A stretch of 37,266 nt of DNA from Desulforhopalus sp. IMCC35007 (GCF_005116575.1 NZ_SWCN01000037.1:1-37266); one strand, 5' to 3'. Counted from the first letter of the stretch, positions 7,177 through 16,791 are shown. The notes: generated by a model not told the origin, from the letters alone. Program-made: numbers and translations.

Positions 7177-7712
7177 CTATACGTTTTCTATGGCAAGTTT
7201 TCCCATTTCCTGAGTCAAAACCCAAAGGGCCTGATTCAGTTTGAGATTCTTATCAAGAGCCTTAACCGGCCTGGTTGTGACCCTTCTGCTTCTCCCATTG
7301 GAACCGATTCTTGATCCACGTAAACCACCATTGATTATGGCTTGAGGTTTTCCCTCTCCGTACTTTGTCAACATGCACCGAAGCTTTACCTGTGTAATCA
7401 TGACCTCGGTACCCGCGATCCACAAAAACATGTTCTGGGCTTTTTGTCAGCTTGGTCACTTGTTCTAAAGTCTCCTCCAGAGTGTGCCCATCGTATGGAT
7501 TGTTGTGGAAGGCAAGAGCACCAACAAACCAGCCTCCACGACTCGTCGTTGCCACACTGACTTTGGTCCCAAATTCATATCGCTTATGAGCCTTTCCTTT
7601 ACTGATACAATCAACATCAGGTTCGTGCACACTGTACACCTTGTTTTTATCTTCTCGTTGTTGCTTGTGGATTTTTATCGATGTGCGAGGAAAGCCGATA
7701 GATCCCCGTCAT
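7177..7712 (-). pseudogene. IS5-type transposase remnant
   Basis: On the minus strand the sequence KIHKQQREDKNKVYSVHEPDVDCISKGKAHKRYEFG...GNPYDGHTLEE..EQVTKLT..VFVDRGYRGHDY can be read. It matches the middle of IS5-family DDE transposases, where the catalytic aspartates lie in the NPYDGHT and FVDRGYRGH segments. The frame opens at about 7712 after a stop with no N-terminal domain. After KASVHVDKVRRGK it runs into unrelated residues and stops at 7262; another frame continues to 7177. The C-terminal catalytic Glu region is not recognisable. It is therefore a broken fragment left by an insertion sequence downstream of pncA. No terminal inverted repeats were found. Confidence 0.75.
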
Positions 7713-7822
7713 CATAAGTTTTGATCCAGCTTGAACGACATTACCAGACTAAGCCTCGGGCCCGTTGAACAGCACTCAACTCCTTAGCTCAAACTTGATC
7801 CCAACTCTACAGCTAGAGTGGT

Positions 7823-8458
7823 TCACACCTCTGCAACACAGACAACACCTTTTCCAGCCAATTCTCCTACAACCGCAGTCTCTGCAGATGGATCAACTGG
7901 GCGGGTTCCCTGGAGCAGGACACGGGTCTTAAAGCCGAGAGATACCGCATCAATTGCTGTCGCCTTAACGCAATAATCAAAAGCGAGACCGACAACATCG
8001 ACACCATTTATCCCACGTTCCACCAGCATGCTCTGAAGTCCCGTATCATGGAGACGAGCATTGTCAAAAAAAGCTGAATAGGAATCAACACCTCTGTGCT
8101 GACCTTTTTTGACTGTGAGAACTGGCCGCCCGGCCGCCTGAATTGTTTCCACCGCTTTTTCAATATCAAGGGACAGTCGTGCACCTTTCGTCTTCTCCAC
8201 ACAGTGGTCGGGCCACAACATTTGTGGCAGTCCGGAAAGCTCACCAAGCTGAAAAGGCTCTGCTCCATTATGAGATGAGGCAAAAGAACCATGCCCTGGG
8301 GGATGCCAGTCCTGGGTCACCACAATCAGGTCATAATTCTTTCCTGTCTGTAAGAGTTCTACAACAAATGGTAGGATAGTATTTCCCTCCGGTACGGCCA
8401 ACGCACCGCCGGGAAGAAAATCATTTTGAATATCAACAACAAGGAGTGCTCGTTTCAT
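7823..8458 (-). CDS. pncA: Nicotinamidase
   Basis: This 211-residue isochorismatase-fold enzyme hydrolyses nicotinamide to nicotinate and ammonia in the NAD salvage cycle, in the cytoplasm. The catalytic triad is visible: D9 (VVDIQNDF), K118 (TVKKGQHRG) and C163 (AFDYCVKATA). The metal site D50-x-H52...H56 (TQDWHPPGH) and the WPDHC motif (82-86) are also intact. The length matches bacterial PncA. The gene begins 11 bases after the stop of pncB, so the two enzymes that act in succession (nicotinamide to nicotinate to nicotinate mononucleotide) are co-transcribed. Nothing unusual in the active site. Confidence 0.95.
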   Translation of the reverse strand: MKRALLVVDIQNDFLPGGALAVPEGNTILPFVVELLQTGKNYDLIVVTQDWHPPGHGSFASSHNGAEPFQLGELSGLPQMLWPDHCVEKTKGARLSLDIEKAVETIQAAGRPVLTVKKGQHRGVDSYSAFFDNARLHDTGLQSMLVERGINGVDVVGLAFDYCVKATAIDAVSLGFKTRVLLQGTRPVDPSAETAVVGELAGKGVVCVAEV

Positions 8459-8469
8459 GTTTTGCCGTC

Positions 8470-10068
8470 TTATTGAGAGGATTCACCATTTTTGAAACCA
8501 TTGTTCTCGGCAGCTGCCAATTGATTTTTAATTCTTTCAAACTCATGGTCCCGCATCTTTTGCCGTCGCTCAAAGAGGGTCTGGGATAAACCGGCAGCAT
8601 AGGCGTGGGGATTATCAAACCGGAATATTGTCGGATCAAAGGCCGCTAAACTCTCCTGGGTCCGTTGGCGCATCTCGGCTAAGGTTTCATTGGAAGACAC
8701 TCGCACTCCATTTTCAAAAAGTGGCTGTAAAAGATGGGTGACCCTCATCCCTTTTGTCGGAATGGCTTTTCTCTTCCATGAATCTTCTGGTGAAATGATT
8801 GTAACAACCTTTTCATCCGCCATTCCCGGCGGAGACTCACTGAGGATGTCATAAATCACATCACCTGCACAGTGGGAGTTCAACCACAACCTCGCCACTT
8901 CCAGGCTACCCGGAATGCTGGTTTTGGCCGGCTGCTCTGAAATCTTCATCCGCGAAATCATCTCCCCTTCTGCATTTTCAACCGCAGCCAGTTTGTACAC
9001 CCCATTCAAAGCCGGTTCATCGAATGCCGTAATCAGTTTTGTACCCACACCCCAGATATCAATAGGAGCCCCCTGGGTCTTCAAACTTTTGATAAGTCTC
9101 TCGTCCAGATCGTTTGAGGCAACGATCTTGGTGCTTTCAAAACCACTTGCGTCAAGGAGGTTGCGGGCCTGGGTGGAGAGGTAGGCAAGATCCCCCGAAT
9201 CCAACCGTATCCCCATCAGGTCGGCTCCATTTTTTCGCAGCTTTATTCCAACATCTATGGCCTTTTTAACGCCTTCCAAAGTATCATAGGTATCCACCAA
9301 AAGCACCGAATTATGGGGGAAAACATCCGCATAGGTGTCAAACGCATCTTCTTCACTATCAAAGGCCATCACCCAGCTATGCGCATGAGTTCCACGCACT
9401 GGGATCCCGTAACGTGATCCAGCTAGAACGTTCGAAGTAGCATTGGCTCCACCTATATAGGCAGCCCGGCTTCCTGATAAACCGCCGTCCAACCCATGTG
9501 CGCGGCGCAGGCCAAACTCCAAGACTTCATCATTTCCAGCAGCCAGACGAATGCGAGAAGTTTTCGTCGCTATAAGGGTTTGATAGTTGACGATTGCCAG
9601 CAGAGCCGTTTCTATGAGTTGCCCATCCAAAAGCGGTGCCCGAACCCGAACAATCGGTTCGTGGGCAAAAAGAATAGTCCCTTCTGGTACCGCATCGATT
9701 GAGCCCCTGAATCTCCACTTCGCTAAATAATCCAAAAAAGCTTCATCAAAGAAGGGTTTTCCATTTTTGCCTGTCACTGTGCGGAGGAAATTAAGATCCT
9801 CTCTGTTAAACTGCAGTGCTTCCAGCCAATCAGCAAAAGGCCCGATACCGGCAACCACTGTATACCGCCCTTTAAAGGGGGCGGTACGATAAAACATGTG
9901 AAATACACTCGTCCTATCCTCCATACCCGCCTTTAAATAACCGTGTGCCATAGTTAATTGGTAAAGATCGGTTGACAAAGCAAGGGATGTTCCTGGAAAT
10001 ACGGGCAAAGTGGGAGCAGCACTTTTAGACTCAAGCTGTCCTTCCCCGTAGGGTTGATTTGTTTTCAT
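8470..10068 (-). CDS. pncB: Nicotinate phosphoribosyltransferase
   Basis: The 532-residue protein condenses nicotinate with phosphoribosyl pyrophosphate, coupled to ATP hydrolysis, to form nicotinate mononucleotide. Typical segments are visible: LSTDLYQLTMAHGYLKAG near residue 30, PEGTILFAHEPIVRV, and VRGTHAHSWVMAFDSE, whose histidine is the one phosphorylated during catalysis in the family. LVDTYDTLEGVKKAI and GIRLDSGDLAYLS follow, the latter forming the phosphoribosyl-binding loop. The length fits the larger PncB type found in many anaerobes and Gram-positives rather than the 400-residue E. coli type. The ribosome-binding site is weak (AGAGAA). It is the first gene of a pncB-pncA operon read away from metF. 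Confidence 0.95.
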   Translation of the reverse strand: MKTNQPYGEGQLESKSAAPTLPVFPGTSLALSTDLYQLTMAHGYLKAGMEDRTSVFHMFYRTAPFKGRYTVVAGIGPFADWLEALQFNREDLNFLRTVTGKNGKPFFDEAFLDYLAKWRFRGSIDAVPEGTILFAHEPIVRVRAPLLDGQLIETALLAIVNYQTLIATKTSRIRLAAGNDEVLEFGLRRAHGLDGGLSGSRAAYIGGANATSNVLAGSRYGIPVRGTHAHSWVMAFDSEEDAFDTYADVFPHNSVLLVDTYDTLEGVKKAIDVGIKLRKNGADLMGIRLDSGDLAYLSTQARNLLDASGFESTKIVASNDLDERLIKSLKTQGAPIDIWGVGTKLITAFDEPALNGVYKLAAVENAEGEMISRMKISEQPAKTSIPGSLEVARLWLNSHCAGDVIYDILSESPPGMADEKVVTIISPEDSWKRKAIPTKGMRVTHLLQPLFENGVRVSSNETLAEMRQRTQESLAAFDPTIFRFDNPHAYAAGLSQTLFERRQKMRDHEFERIKNQLAAAENNGFKNGESSQ

Positions 10069-10452
10069 GTTTTATATTTCTCTAAAATCGTCAATTAAAG
10101 ATTCTCACTATAAATATTTTTCAGTGGTAAAAAATATTTTGCAAAATGGGTGGACTAGGGCTACCAGTGCAATGCACTATAATAAGGTGATTCAATTTAT
10201 CAACCAAGTTGTATAGCTTCTTGAGAGACAATCCAAGACTTACCCTGACCAACAAGGCAACGGTCTGACTGGTAGTACTTGTCAGCGTCAATACATGACC
10301 AACCGGAATAGTCATCTCAAAGAGCTTAAAACTGTGATAAAAAATGATTATGATATGGCAACGTTGGTAAATTATCTTCTGCGGTAAGCGACATAATTCG
10401 ATTGTCGAATGTGAACTTTTTCGCAGTTATTTTTTGTACAAGGAGAACCCCA
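10069..10452. promoter_or_regulatory. Divergent intergenic region pncB / metF
   Basis: This region must hold the promoters for both divergent genes. An imperfect palindrome CGACATAATTCGATTGTCG lies at 10389-10407, about 45 bases before the metF start, and could be an operator. A short minus frame (10121-10315) shows no known pattern. I see no riboswitch fold. Confidence 0.4.
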
Positions 10453-11340
10453 GTGCATATTTCGGAAATATTTAATCGCAATCCGATTGCGTATAGTTAC
10501 GAGCTCTTTCCCCCAAAAAGTAAAGAGGCAGCGGAACAACTTTTCGCAACCATCAGCGATCTTTCACCGCTTGAGTTGGCCTACGTAAGTGTCACCTATG
10601 GTGCGGGCGGTTCAACCCGTAATCTGACGCATGATCTGGTTGTGCGAATTCAGGAAGAAACCGACCTACCTGTGGTTTCACACTTGACCTGTGTGGGGTC
10701 AACCCGTGATGAAATCAAGTCAATACTAGATACCTACTCAGCCAGCGGAATTGACAATATTCTTGCATTACGGGGAGATCCTCCTCAAGGTCAAGGGCCC
10801 TTCGAGCCCGTTGACGGGGGTTTTAGGTATGCAGCCGAGTTAGTAGAATTTATCCGCAAACACCAGCCTCAAATGGGTATCGGCGTGGCCGGGTTTCCGG
10901 AAGGACATCCTGAAACTCCTAACCGACTCCATGAGATTGACCACCTGAAAGCTAAGGTTGATGCTGGAGCTGACTATATCTGTACCCAACTCTTTTTTGA
11001 TAACAACGAATTTTACGATTTCTGTGAACGATGCGAACTGGCTGGTATTCGTGTACCTATCGTGGCGGGTATTGCACCAATAACCTCGGTGAAGCTGCTC
11101 AAACGGATGGCTGAAGTTTCTGCCGGCACCCGTTTTCCGGCACGTTTAATAAAGGCGATGCAACGGGCAGAAAATGAAGAACACCAGGCCAAGGTGGGCA
11201 TCCATTGGGCCACTGAACAGGTCCGTGATCTCATCGACCATAATACCAAGGGCATTCATCTGTACACCCTTAACAAATCCAATGCCACGCGTCAGATATA
11301 CGATTCATTGGGAGTGACGACCACACGCGGTCTGGTCTAA
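10453..11340 (+). CDS. metF: 5,10-methylenetetrahydrofolate reductase
   Basis: The 295-residue TIM-barrel flavoenzyme reduces 5,10-methylene-THF to 5-methyl-THF, the methyl donor for methionine synthesis (and in anaerobes possibly for acetyl-CoA-pathway carbon flow). Visible family segments: YSYELFPPKS near residue 15, YVSVTYGAGGSTR, VSHLTCVG, DNILALRGDPP and DAGADYICTQLFFDN, which line the FAD and folate site. The start is set at the GTG 10453 because AAGGAG lies 7 bases upstream and the protein then has the usual length; an ATG-like start at 10402 would add 17 residues without family support. It is monocistronic. Confidence 0.93.
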   Translation: MHISEIFNRNPIAYSYELFPPKSKEAAEQLFATISDLSPLELAYVSVTYGAGGSTRNLTHDLVVRIQEETDLPVVSHLTCVGSTRDEIKSILDTYSASGIDNILALRGDPPQGQGPFEPVDGGFRYAAELVEFIRKHQPQMGIGVAGFPEGHPETPNRLHEIDHLKAKVDAGADYICTQLFFDNNEFYDFCERCELAGIRVPIVAGIAPITSVKLLKRMAEVSAGTRFPARLIKAMQRAENEEHQAKVGIHWATEQVRDLIDHNTKGIHLYTLNKSNATRQIYDSLGVTTTRGLV

Positions 11341-11362
11341 ATCGTCCTGTTTTACCCAACGA

Positions 11363-11399
11363 TTCTTTGCCACCCGACATCTGGTTGTGTGGCAAAGAA
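11363..11399 (+). terminator. Hairpin after metF
   Basis: An 11-bp perfect stem TTCTTTGCCAC / GTGGCAAAGAA with a 15-base loop lies 22 bases after the metF stop. The following bases lack a strong T-run, so termination is likely but not certain. Confidence 0.55.
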
Positions 11400-11739
11400 C
11401 CGTGTTTCCCTAGAACCTTAATCCTAAGGATTAGCTATTTTTAATAACGAACGCCCTTCTCTTCAAAAAGCTATACACTTCATAATGGAATTTTGACATT
11501 CCGCACAAAAAAGAGGCTTAAAGGATTGTTCAGCATATTAGAATATTTTGCCATCCAAACTTTCAACACCGTACATTTCAGGTCTTCTATAAATTACTCA
11601 TCCCCATTTTCTATTGCCTGGTTGCTTTGATAAGGGCGACATATCCGCTCTTTTGTCTATCCTTCTGCCATATCAAGTAGTCGAGGTCCGTATGAAGCCA
11701 AAAAACATATCTGATTGAGGGTTGATACTGCCAAAAGGC
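11400..11739. other. Gap without gene
   Basis: Convergent intergenic region between metF and the AraC-family gene. No supported coding frame, repeat or RNA gene. Confidence 0.35.
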
Positions 11740-12702
11740 TTAGGACAACTTTTGAGAACCATACAGGCCGGGTGTCAATCCGTATCGTTTCTTAAAAGAT
11801 CTTGAGAGATGGCTTTGATCGGAAAAGCCAGCAAGAAATGCTGCTTCAGCTATACCCTGCCCACTATCTATATATTCCCGCGCCCTTTCGAGGCGCAGCT
11901 GCACAAGATAAGCATGTGGCGACATTCCCACCTGATTTCGAAATAGTCGAATCAAATGATATGAAGTGCACTGGGCAATTTCTGCTAAATTGTTCAAAGA
12001 AAGATTTTCGCTACATCCGGCTCGCATGAATTCAACGATAGTATTAATCCTGTCACTTGAATTATCCAAACTTCTACGATAAATCACTTCTCCAAATTGC
12101 AAATTCTTCATTTGCAAAAAGAGAGAAATGCTCAACTCCTCAAGAAGTAATTGGTCTTCGTTATTGAGTATCCCTTCATGTAGAAGAATCGCCAATTGCC
12201 AACATTTACGGTTTTCAATAACAGACGTCGGTAATGTAAGTTTACCTTTCACTTCACCCGTGAACAATTTCTCCAAATACAAGAAGAATTCTTCTCCCAG
12301 ATAGAGACTTCGCAAATGCCGCCTGGCCGAACTCCACGGTCTGTTTGAATGAACAATTCCTGGCTCAATTATGCTTACACTGCCTGGCTGCAGAATATTC
12401 GTACAACCCTTCAGGCTATATTGCTCGCCTCCTTCGGAATTAAGCCACAGGACATGGCCATTATGAATATGCCCGGCAAAGGCAAAGCTATTTTTACAGG
12501 AAAGTGCCTCGACACCCGGATACAATGGAGATTTATATTGAAGTGGTATGCTCATGCGGACAATTATATACTGATTTGACAAAACGCAATCACGCCAGGA
12601 GAAATTTCGATCGTTGAATTTAAAGTAAAGTTCATAGCAGCATTGAAATTTCTCATACAATGATTGAGGTGCTGTGCCAAGATGAAACCTAAATTTGTGC
12701 AT
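11740..12702 (-). CDS. AraC-family transcriptional regulator
   Basis: The 320-residue protein has a cupin-like ligand-binding domain (FAFAGHIHNGHVLWLNSEGGEQYSL...LQPGSVSIIEPGIVHSNRPW, residues about 70-130). A C-terminal AraC DNA-binding domain follows with two HTH units (LSLNNLAEIAQCTSYHLIRLFRNQVGMSPHAYL and GIAEAAFLAGFSDQSHLSRSFKKRYGLTPGLY). GFSDQSHLSRSFKKRYGLTP is the classic family signature. The start at 12702 (MHKFRF) has AGAAG upstream; an internal ATG at 12555 would still include the cupin, and the extra residues 1-49 have no family support, so the start is uncertain. The target genes are unknown. The FUSC-type transporter gene upstream on the same strand has decayed, and may have been its partner. 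Confidence 0.88.
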   Translation of the reverse strand: MHKFRFHLGTAPQSLYEKFQCCYELYFKFNDRNFSWRDCVLSNQYIIVRMSIPLQYKSPLYPGVEALSCKNSFAFAGHIHNGHVLWLNSEGGEQYSLKGCTNILQPGSVSIIEPGIVHSNRPWSSARRHLRSLYLGEEFFLYLEKLFTGEVKGKLTLPTSVIENRKCWQLAILLHEGILNNEDQLLLEELSISLFLQMKNLQFGEVIYRRSLDNSSDRINTIVEFMRAGCSENLSLNNLAEIAQCTSYHLIRLFRNQVGMSPHAYLVQLRLERAREYIDSGQGIAEAAFLAGFSDQSHLSRSFKKRYGLTPGLYGSQKLS

Positions 12703-12834
12703 GACACAATCTTCTTTTTAAGCTTTTTCTCGAGGAGAAAAAGAGAACTCGGCAAAGGGAGGCTTTGGCCAAACCTTTACCGGCCATTAAATTGTATGCA
12801 CACAAAATGAAAATGGTTACAAAAACAACAGAGA

Positions 12835-13460
12835 CAGAATAGCTACGGAGCTGCCAGACAAAAAAGCTTGTAGGAATATTCCATTCCCCCTTGGTAATGC
12901 TAAAGAACTCAGGAGCTTATTACCTTCAGTGCAATCACCATAACTGTTGATTACTTCTTTGCAGCCGTCCAATGCACTAACCACCTGTACATTTAACAAG
13001 GCAAGCTGATTACGAATTTCTCCCTGCATGGTTTTTCACTCGGAAATAGCCTGGCTTTGACCGCAAGGTATTTAGAGAGGCAACAAAGCCGTGGGCCAGA
13101 TGTTCATCCAGTGCACGCCAGGATGGCTGCAGAGTAAAAAAAAGCGAAAACATTCTCCCAGACCACCTCTGAGTACAAAGACAATGGTGGAGACAAAAAG
13201 ACCAATCCCCGGCAGAAGCGGACATGGACATAACAGTTCAACCGACAGACTGGACAGCGCAAAACTAAAGACTTTAAGGGTCAGCGACTTAATCCGCCCC
13301 CTTGGGCGGTCATCTATCTCAAAAAGAGCTCCAGCCAACGCCCCTAGGGCAATTGTTATAGCGAAAAACGATTTCCCCAACAATACAAGTGGTACTACAA
13401 GCACACCTATGACCATTGTACCCTTGATTGCCCGAATCCGTTCAGAAGTAGCCTGGAAAT
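12835..13460 (-). pseudogene. FUSC/YccS-family membrane protein remnant
   Basis: Read on the minus strand from 13460, the sequence FQATSERIRAIKG then VLLGKSFFAITIALGALAG, then LFEIDDRPRGRIKSL, then VELLCPCPLLPGIGL matches the N-terminal membrane part of YccS/FUSC proteins (fusaric-acid-type efflux, inner membrane). The pattern then changes frame: a PSWRALDEHLAHGFVASL segment near 13100 and EIRNQLALLNVQVVSALD near 12990 continue the cytoplasmic portion. Only about 200 of the usual 700 residues remain, with at least two frameshifts and no C-terminal half. The gene is therefore nonfunctional. Confidence 0.65.
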
Positions 13461-13532
13461 AATGCCAGAGCGTATCTTTTCATGCAGATATCTGTTGTTT
13501 GAAAAAAATAATCATTCGATCAGCGGTATGTG

Positions 13533-13742
13533 TCATCCGCCCTTACAATCATTCATTATTTCAAACTCCGCCCACTCCTCGAGCTTAAGGGCATCAGCTG
13601 CTCTTTGCAGGCATTTTGCAGGACCATCTGACAAATTATGCTCAAATCTACAGAGAAACTTCTTATTAACTTGAACGCGGAAAGTACTCGTCCCTTGGTT
13701 ATCGCCACTCTCGTATCTGATTGTTATCATTTTCATCACCAT
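13533..13742 (-). CDS. Hypothetical small protein
   Basis: A 69-residue frame with a hydrophilic, mixed alpha/beta composition (ITIRYESGDNQGTSTFRVQVNKKFLCRFEHNLSDGPAKCLQRAADALKLEEW). I recognise no family. An internal ATG (MKMITIRY) has GGTGAT just upstream and may be the real start. Its codon pattern reads like protein rather than chance: strand-like FRVQV followed by a plausible amphipathic helix. It lies alone upstream of the FUSC remnant. Confidence 0.4.
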   Translation of the reverse strand: MVMKMITIRYESGDNQGTSTFRVQVNKKFLCRFEHNLSDGPAKCLQRAADALKLEEWAEFEIMNDCKGG

Positions 13743-14250
13743 TTTCGCTCACCGCTATTCCTTACCGGATTCAGAAAAAATTCTGAAATACGAATCTAGG
13801 TCTAGAATGGGGTTGCCTTGTTGGTCAGTATCGATGAAACTAATTCATTATTAACAAGGAAAGGAAGGAACCTTAACAGTTGCAGATCACTGAACAATTG
13901 TTTCTTGTTTTGAGACGGTCATGGACCAATTCCGAACATACATTGACTCGTCGAACAAATAGAATTAGCTAAAAACACTACAACTATTTTCTAGCAAAAT
14001 TTATTCCAGACAATGAGATTAGATATTATCCCTAGAAATTCAACTCATTGGAAAACAAGTAAGAAAAGAAGAAAAGGTTCAAGGAAATAAAAAATGGGCC
14101 TAATAGCTACAAAGATGAAAGAATACTACCAATATGAGATCCAGCAAAAAAAGTGATGCTCCGCCTCGCAAAGGACCACATTTATACTTATCAAACAGCT
14201 CCGAGCAGCCCCTTCCACCTGAATCAAACAGGAACATAAGATTGCTTCTT
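13743..14250. other. Gap without gene
   Basis: AT-rich stretch between the small hypothetical gene and the TetR-family gene. No supported frame, RNA gene or repeat. Confidence 0.35.
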
Positions 14251-14814
14251 CTACTCCCAGGGGAGCCAGGGCAATCCCTCTCTTAACCCTTCTCGTATAC
14301 GCCTTTCTGAACCTTTCTGGTAGCCATAAACTCGTGTGCCAAACATATGCAACATCAAACTGGCTGCACGTCGCTGGCTCACCTGTTTATTACACTCTTT
14401 CTTCAGATAACTCTCTAAAAGTTCTTCCACTTCACCAAGCTTAGAGGAAGCAAACTCATACAGATCATTGCCTTCAGCGGCTAACTCAAGGCGAGTTTTG
14501 ATAAGGAAGCAACTACAATAATTTTCTTTGGTCGATTCCTCAACAATCCCCTCTAAAATTCTTACAATCCCCTCCCCAACCGAGGGTGCCTCATCCAGGA
14601 CTCTGTGCATTTGGGCCATACGCTTGCGGGCATAACTTTCCAACGCTTCCCTGAACAGGGCCTCTTTATTACCAAAGGCAAGATAGATTGATCCGGGTTT
14701 AAGGCCAGTTTTTTGTACCACCTGCTTCATTGACGTTGCACTGAAACCATTTTGCCAGAACAGGTCAATGGACTTTTCTATAACCTCTTTTCTATCAAAC
14801 TGGGCTCTTGTCAT
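14251..14814 (-). CDS. TetR-family transcriptional regulator
   Basis: The 187-residue protein begins with the TetR HTH (FDRKEVIEKSIDLFWQNGFSATSMKQVVQKTGLKPGSIYLAFGNKEALFREAL, residues 6-58). An all-helical C-terminal ligand domain follows, with NYCSCFLIKTRLELA, the segment seen in the AcrR/NemR-like subgroup that often senses electrophiles through cysteines; two cysteines here are adjacent to S (CSC). The gene points away from the Crp/Fnr gene, and the intergenic region carries TTGAAT-AGTC-ATTCAA (14878-14893), a likely autoregulatory operator. No efflux gene is next to it, so its regulon is unknown. Confidence 0.88.
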   Translation of the reverse strand: MTRAQFDRKEVIEKSIDLFWQNGFSATSMKQVVQKTGLKPGSIYLAFGNKEALFREALESYARKRMAQMHRVLDEAPSVGEGIVRILEGIVEESTKENYCSCFLIKTRLELAAEGNDLYEFASSKLGEVEELLESYLKKECNKQVSQRRAASLMLHMFGTRVYGYQKGSERRIREGLREGLPWLPWE

Positions 14815-14877
14815 TCTCTTACCTCGTACTCTTGTATTCTTATTCTGGATTACTCGAGGAAATTATACAGCATTATC

Positions 14878-14929
14878 TTGAATAGTCATTCAAATATTTA
14901 TTGACAAGTGTTTTTTCAGGTTCTATCCT
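14878..14929 (+). promoter_or_regulatory. Operator dyad and promoter for the Crp/Fnr gene
   Basis: The inverted repeat TTGAAT-AGTC-ATTCAA (14878-14893) overlaps the divergent promoter region. On the plus strand TTGACA (14901-14906), 17 bases, then TATCCT (14924-14929) gives a good sigma70-type promoter about 115 bases upstream of the Crp/Fnr start. A related TTGAATGAATGATCAA tract follows at about 14929-14944. Sites are seen; which regulator binds is inferred. Confidence 0.5.
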
Positions 14930-15042
14930 TGAATGAATGATCAAGAGCACATCTTTCATACTGGTGAGAAAAATCATCTCAGGGCTTCGACCTGAACCGT
15001 TAGTCACTGGATACTCAATGATCCCGCAGGAGGAAAACTGCC

Positions 15043-15744
15043 ATGGGTTGTCTTTGTCAAGAAATCGCTGGCCCTGATATCGAACTGTCTCCGATCTGTC
15101 TCGGACACTTGTGGATGTTTAAAAACCTTCCAGAAGCGGAAGTAGCTGAATTAACGAAAGAGGCAGCACGAAAAAAGCTGAAAAAGGGAGAGACGCTTTT
15201 CATGCAGTCTAATCCTGCCGATGAGTTGTTTCTCATCAAGGGCGGGCGTATTAAACTTGTGAAAGTTTTTGAAGATGGTAGTGAACTCACCCTGGATATT
15301 CGCAAAGATGGTGATTTTCTCGGTGAAAATAGTTTGTCAGTTCAAGGCAAGTACCCGGTAAGCGCTATTTGTCTCGAAGAGACACTCACCTGCGGGTTTG
15401 ACAGGACTCAGTTTGAACAACTTGTTCTTAAATATCCTAATATAGGGCTACAGGTTATAAGGAATTTAAGTGACAGGGTGAACTGGCTCACCAGTCAGGT
15501 AGGAAGCCTGGCGGTAACCAATATTGAAGAACGACTCCACAGGGTGCTCTGTAATGTGGCCAAAGAGCATGGTGCAACCAGCGCACAGGGAGTTGTAATT
15601 CAATTTCCTTTAACCCATGAGGATTTAGGCTTTTTAACAGGAGCTCATCGGGTCAGTATCACCAGGGCAATGACCGCTCTAAAAAATGCCGGAAAAATTA
15701 TTTTAGAAGATAAAAGACTCATCCTGACATCCTTTAGTTTATAG
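15043..15744 (+). CDS. Crp/Fnr-family transcriptional regulator
   Basis: The 233-residue protein has a cyclic-nucleotide-binding-type beta barrel (residues about 28-130: KKGETLFMQSNPADELFLIKGGRIKLVKVFEDGSELTLDI...GENSL). A dimer helix and a C-terminal winged HTH follow (LTHEDLGFLTGAHRVSITRAMTALKNAGKI, residues 190-219). The N-terminus carries three cysteines (C3, C5, C19), with C110 and C117 further on. That resembles the idea of a cysteine-bound cofactor as in FNR, but the spacing differs from FNR's. A strong AGGAGG precedes the ATG at 15043. The gene is monocistronic, driven by the promoter at 14901-14929. It probably responds to redox state, NO or oxygen in an anaerobe, but the ligand is not proven. 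Confidence 0.88.
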   Translation: MGCLCQEIAGPDIELSPICLGHLWMFKNLPEAEVAELTKEAARKKLKKGETLFMQSNPADELFLIKGGRIKLVKVFEDGSELTLDIRKDGDFLGENSLSVQGKYPVSAICLEETLTCGFDRTQFEQLVLKYPNIGLQVIRNLSDRVNWLTSQVGSLAVTNIEERLHRVLCNVAKEHGATSAQGVVIQFPLTHEDLGFLTGAHRVSITRAMTALKNAGKIILEDKRLILTSFSL

Positions 15745-16038
15745 TACCCCAGCTCTACTTCCCTGTCATTGTATTATACTATTTTACATTTTAACATTTG
15801 GCAGTTTGATTGGCTTACCCCCTGATGCTGAAAACTCCACCACCCACAACCTCCCTGACAATAGAGAAAATCCAGTTCACTTGACTAAAATCTACTTTTC
15901 ATGGAATTGCCCAACTCAGCTCTATGTCGGCTATTGCACTTGCTTTTTCTTCGCTACAAGAAGCCGGTAAGAGTGACGCCACAGCAGACAAAAAATACTT
16001 CAAAGTTTTTCAATCTTCCCCCAGATTAACACTAAAAA
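15745..16038. other. Gap without gene
   Basis: Convergent intergenic region; no supported gene or clear terminator was found. Confidence 0.3.
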
Positions 16039-16260
16039 TCAATTTGATGTATCAATGAATTTTGGGAAAAGCCCAAATACAATAAAGGCAAGCCCAACAA
16101 TAATCACAAAGATACCTGAAATAGAATATTCACTGCTCCAAAAGATAAAACTGTCCTGCATTTGTGTTAACTGATATCCGGCATTGATCACAAGTAGTCC
16201 AATGCCAATCCTGCACCCCCCAAGTCCCCATTTAAGTAAAAAATGGAGTAATTCTTTCAT
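16039..16260 (-). CDS. Small membrane protein, hypothetical
   Basis: The 73-residue product has two predicted transmembrane segments (WGLGGCRIGIGLLVINAGYQL and ISGIFVIIVGLAFIVFGLF), with a short loop between. The start at 16260 is chosen because GGAGGG lies 4 bases before the ATG. No family is recognised. It stands alone on the minus strand. Confidence 0.5.
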   Translation of the reverse strand: MKELLHFLLKWGLGGCRIGIGLLVINAGYQLTQMQDSFIFWSSEYSISGIFVIIVGLAFIVFGLFPKFIDTSN

Positions 16261-16272
16261 GACTCCCTCCAA

Positions 16273-16791
16273 AATTACTCAATCCTATTCATTGCTGATT
16301 ATTATAAGCATTAGAGCGTCAATTAGCTTTCAATATGGCCCCATCTCAGAATTAACGCATCAACAAATTTATGTGTGTTTTTGTCAAAACGCTCTTTAAG
16401 TTATATCTACAGAGAAAATATCGGAATTTTTCCTATGAAACTTCCAATACAAAACGACCGTAAAGTGAGTAAAAATGAAGAAACTCTTCTTGAAAGACAC
16501 ACTAACTAAGACCAACATCTATGACATACTTTGTGGAATAAGCTGCGGCCAAAATAAAAATGGTACCAATGAAACGGCAAAAACACTTGAGAGTATCAGG
16601 TTTAGCTGCCAACACATTCTTTAAAACAAAAATAACAACCAAAGAAGAGATATAAGGAGAAAGGAACTTTTTAGCTCAAAGGGTTAGAATGATACGTTAA
16701 TAATCTCTAGATTTTTCCCGGAAGATACCTGGCAACCCATCCATGGACTATACAATTCCAACTCATAGGTGTGGTTATTTGAGAAAAGACA
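16273..16791. other. Gap without clear gene
   Basis: The region between the small membrane protein and parB. A minus-strand frame of about 57 codons (roughly 16510-16680) could encode a hydrophobic peptide (LVVIFVLKNVLAAKP...FIGTIFILAAAYSTKYV) but has no clear start or ribosome-binding site, so it is probably a remnant. Confidence 0.35.
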
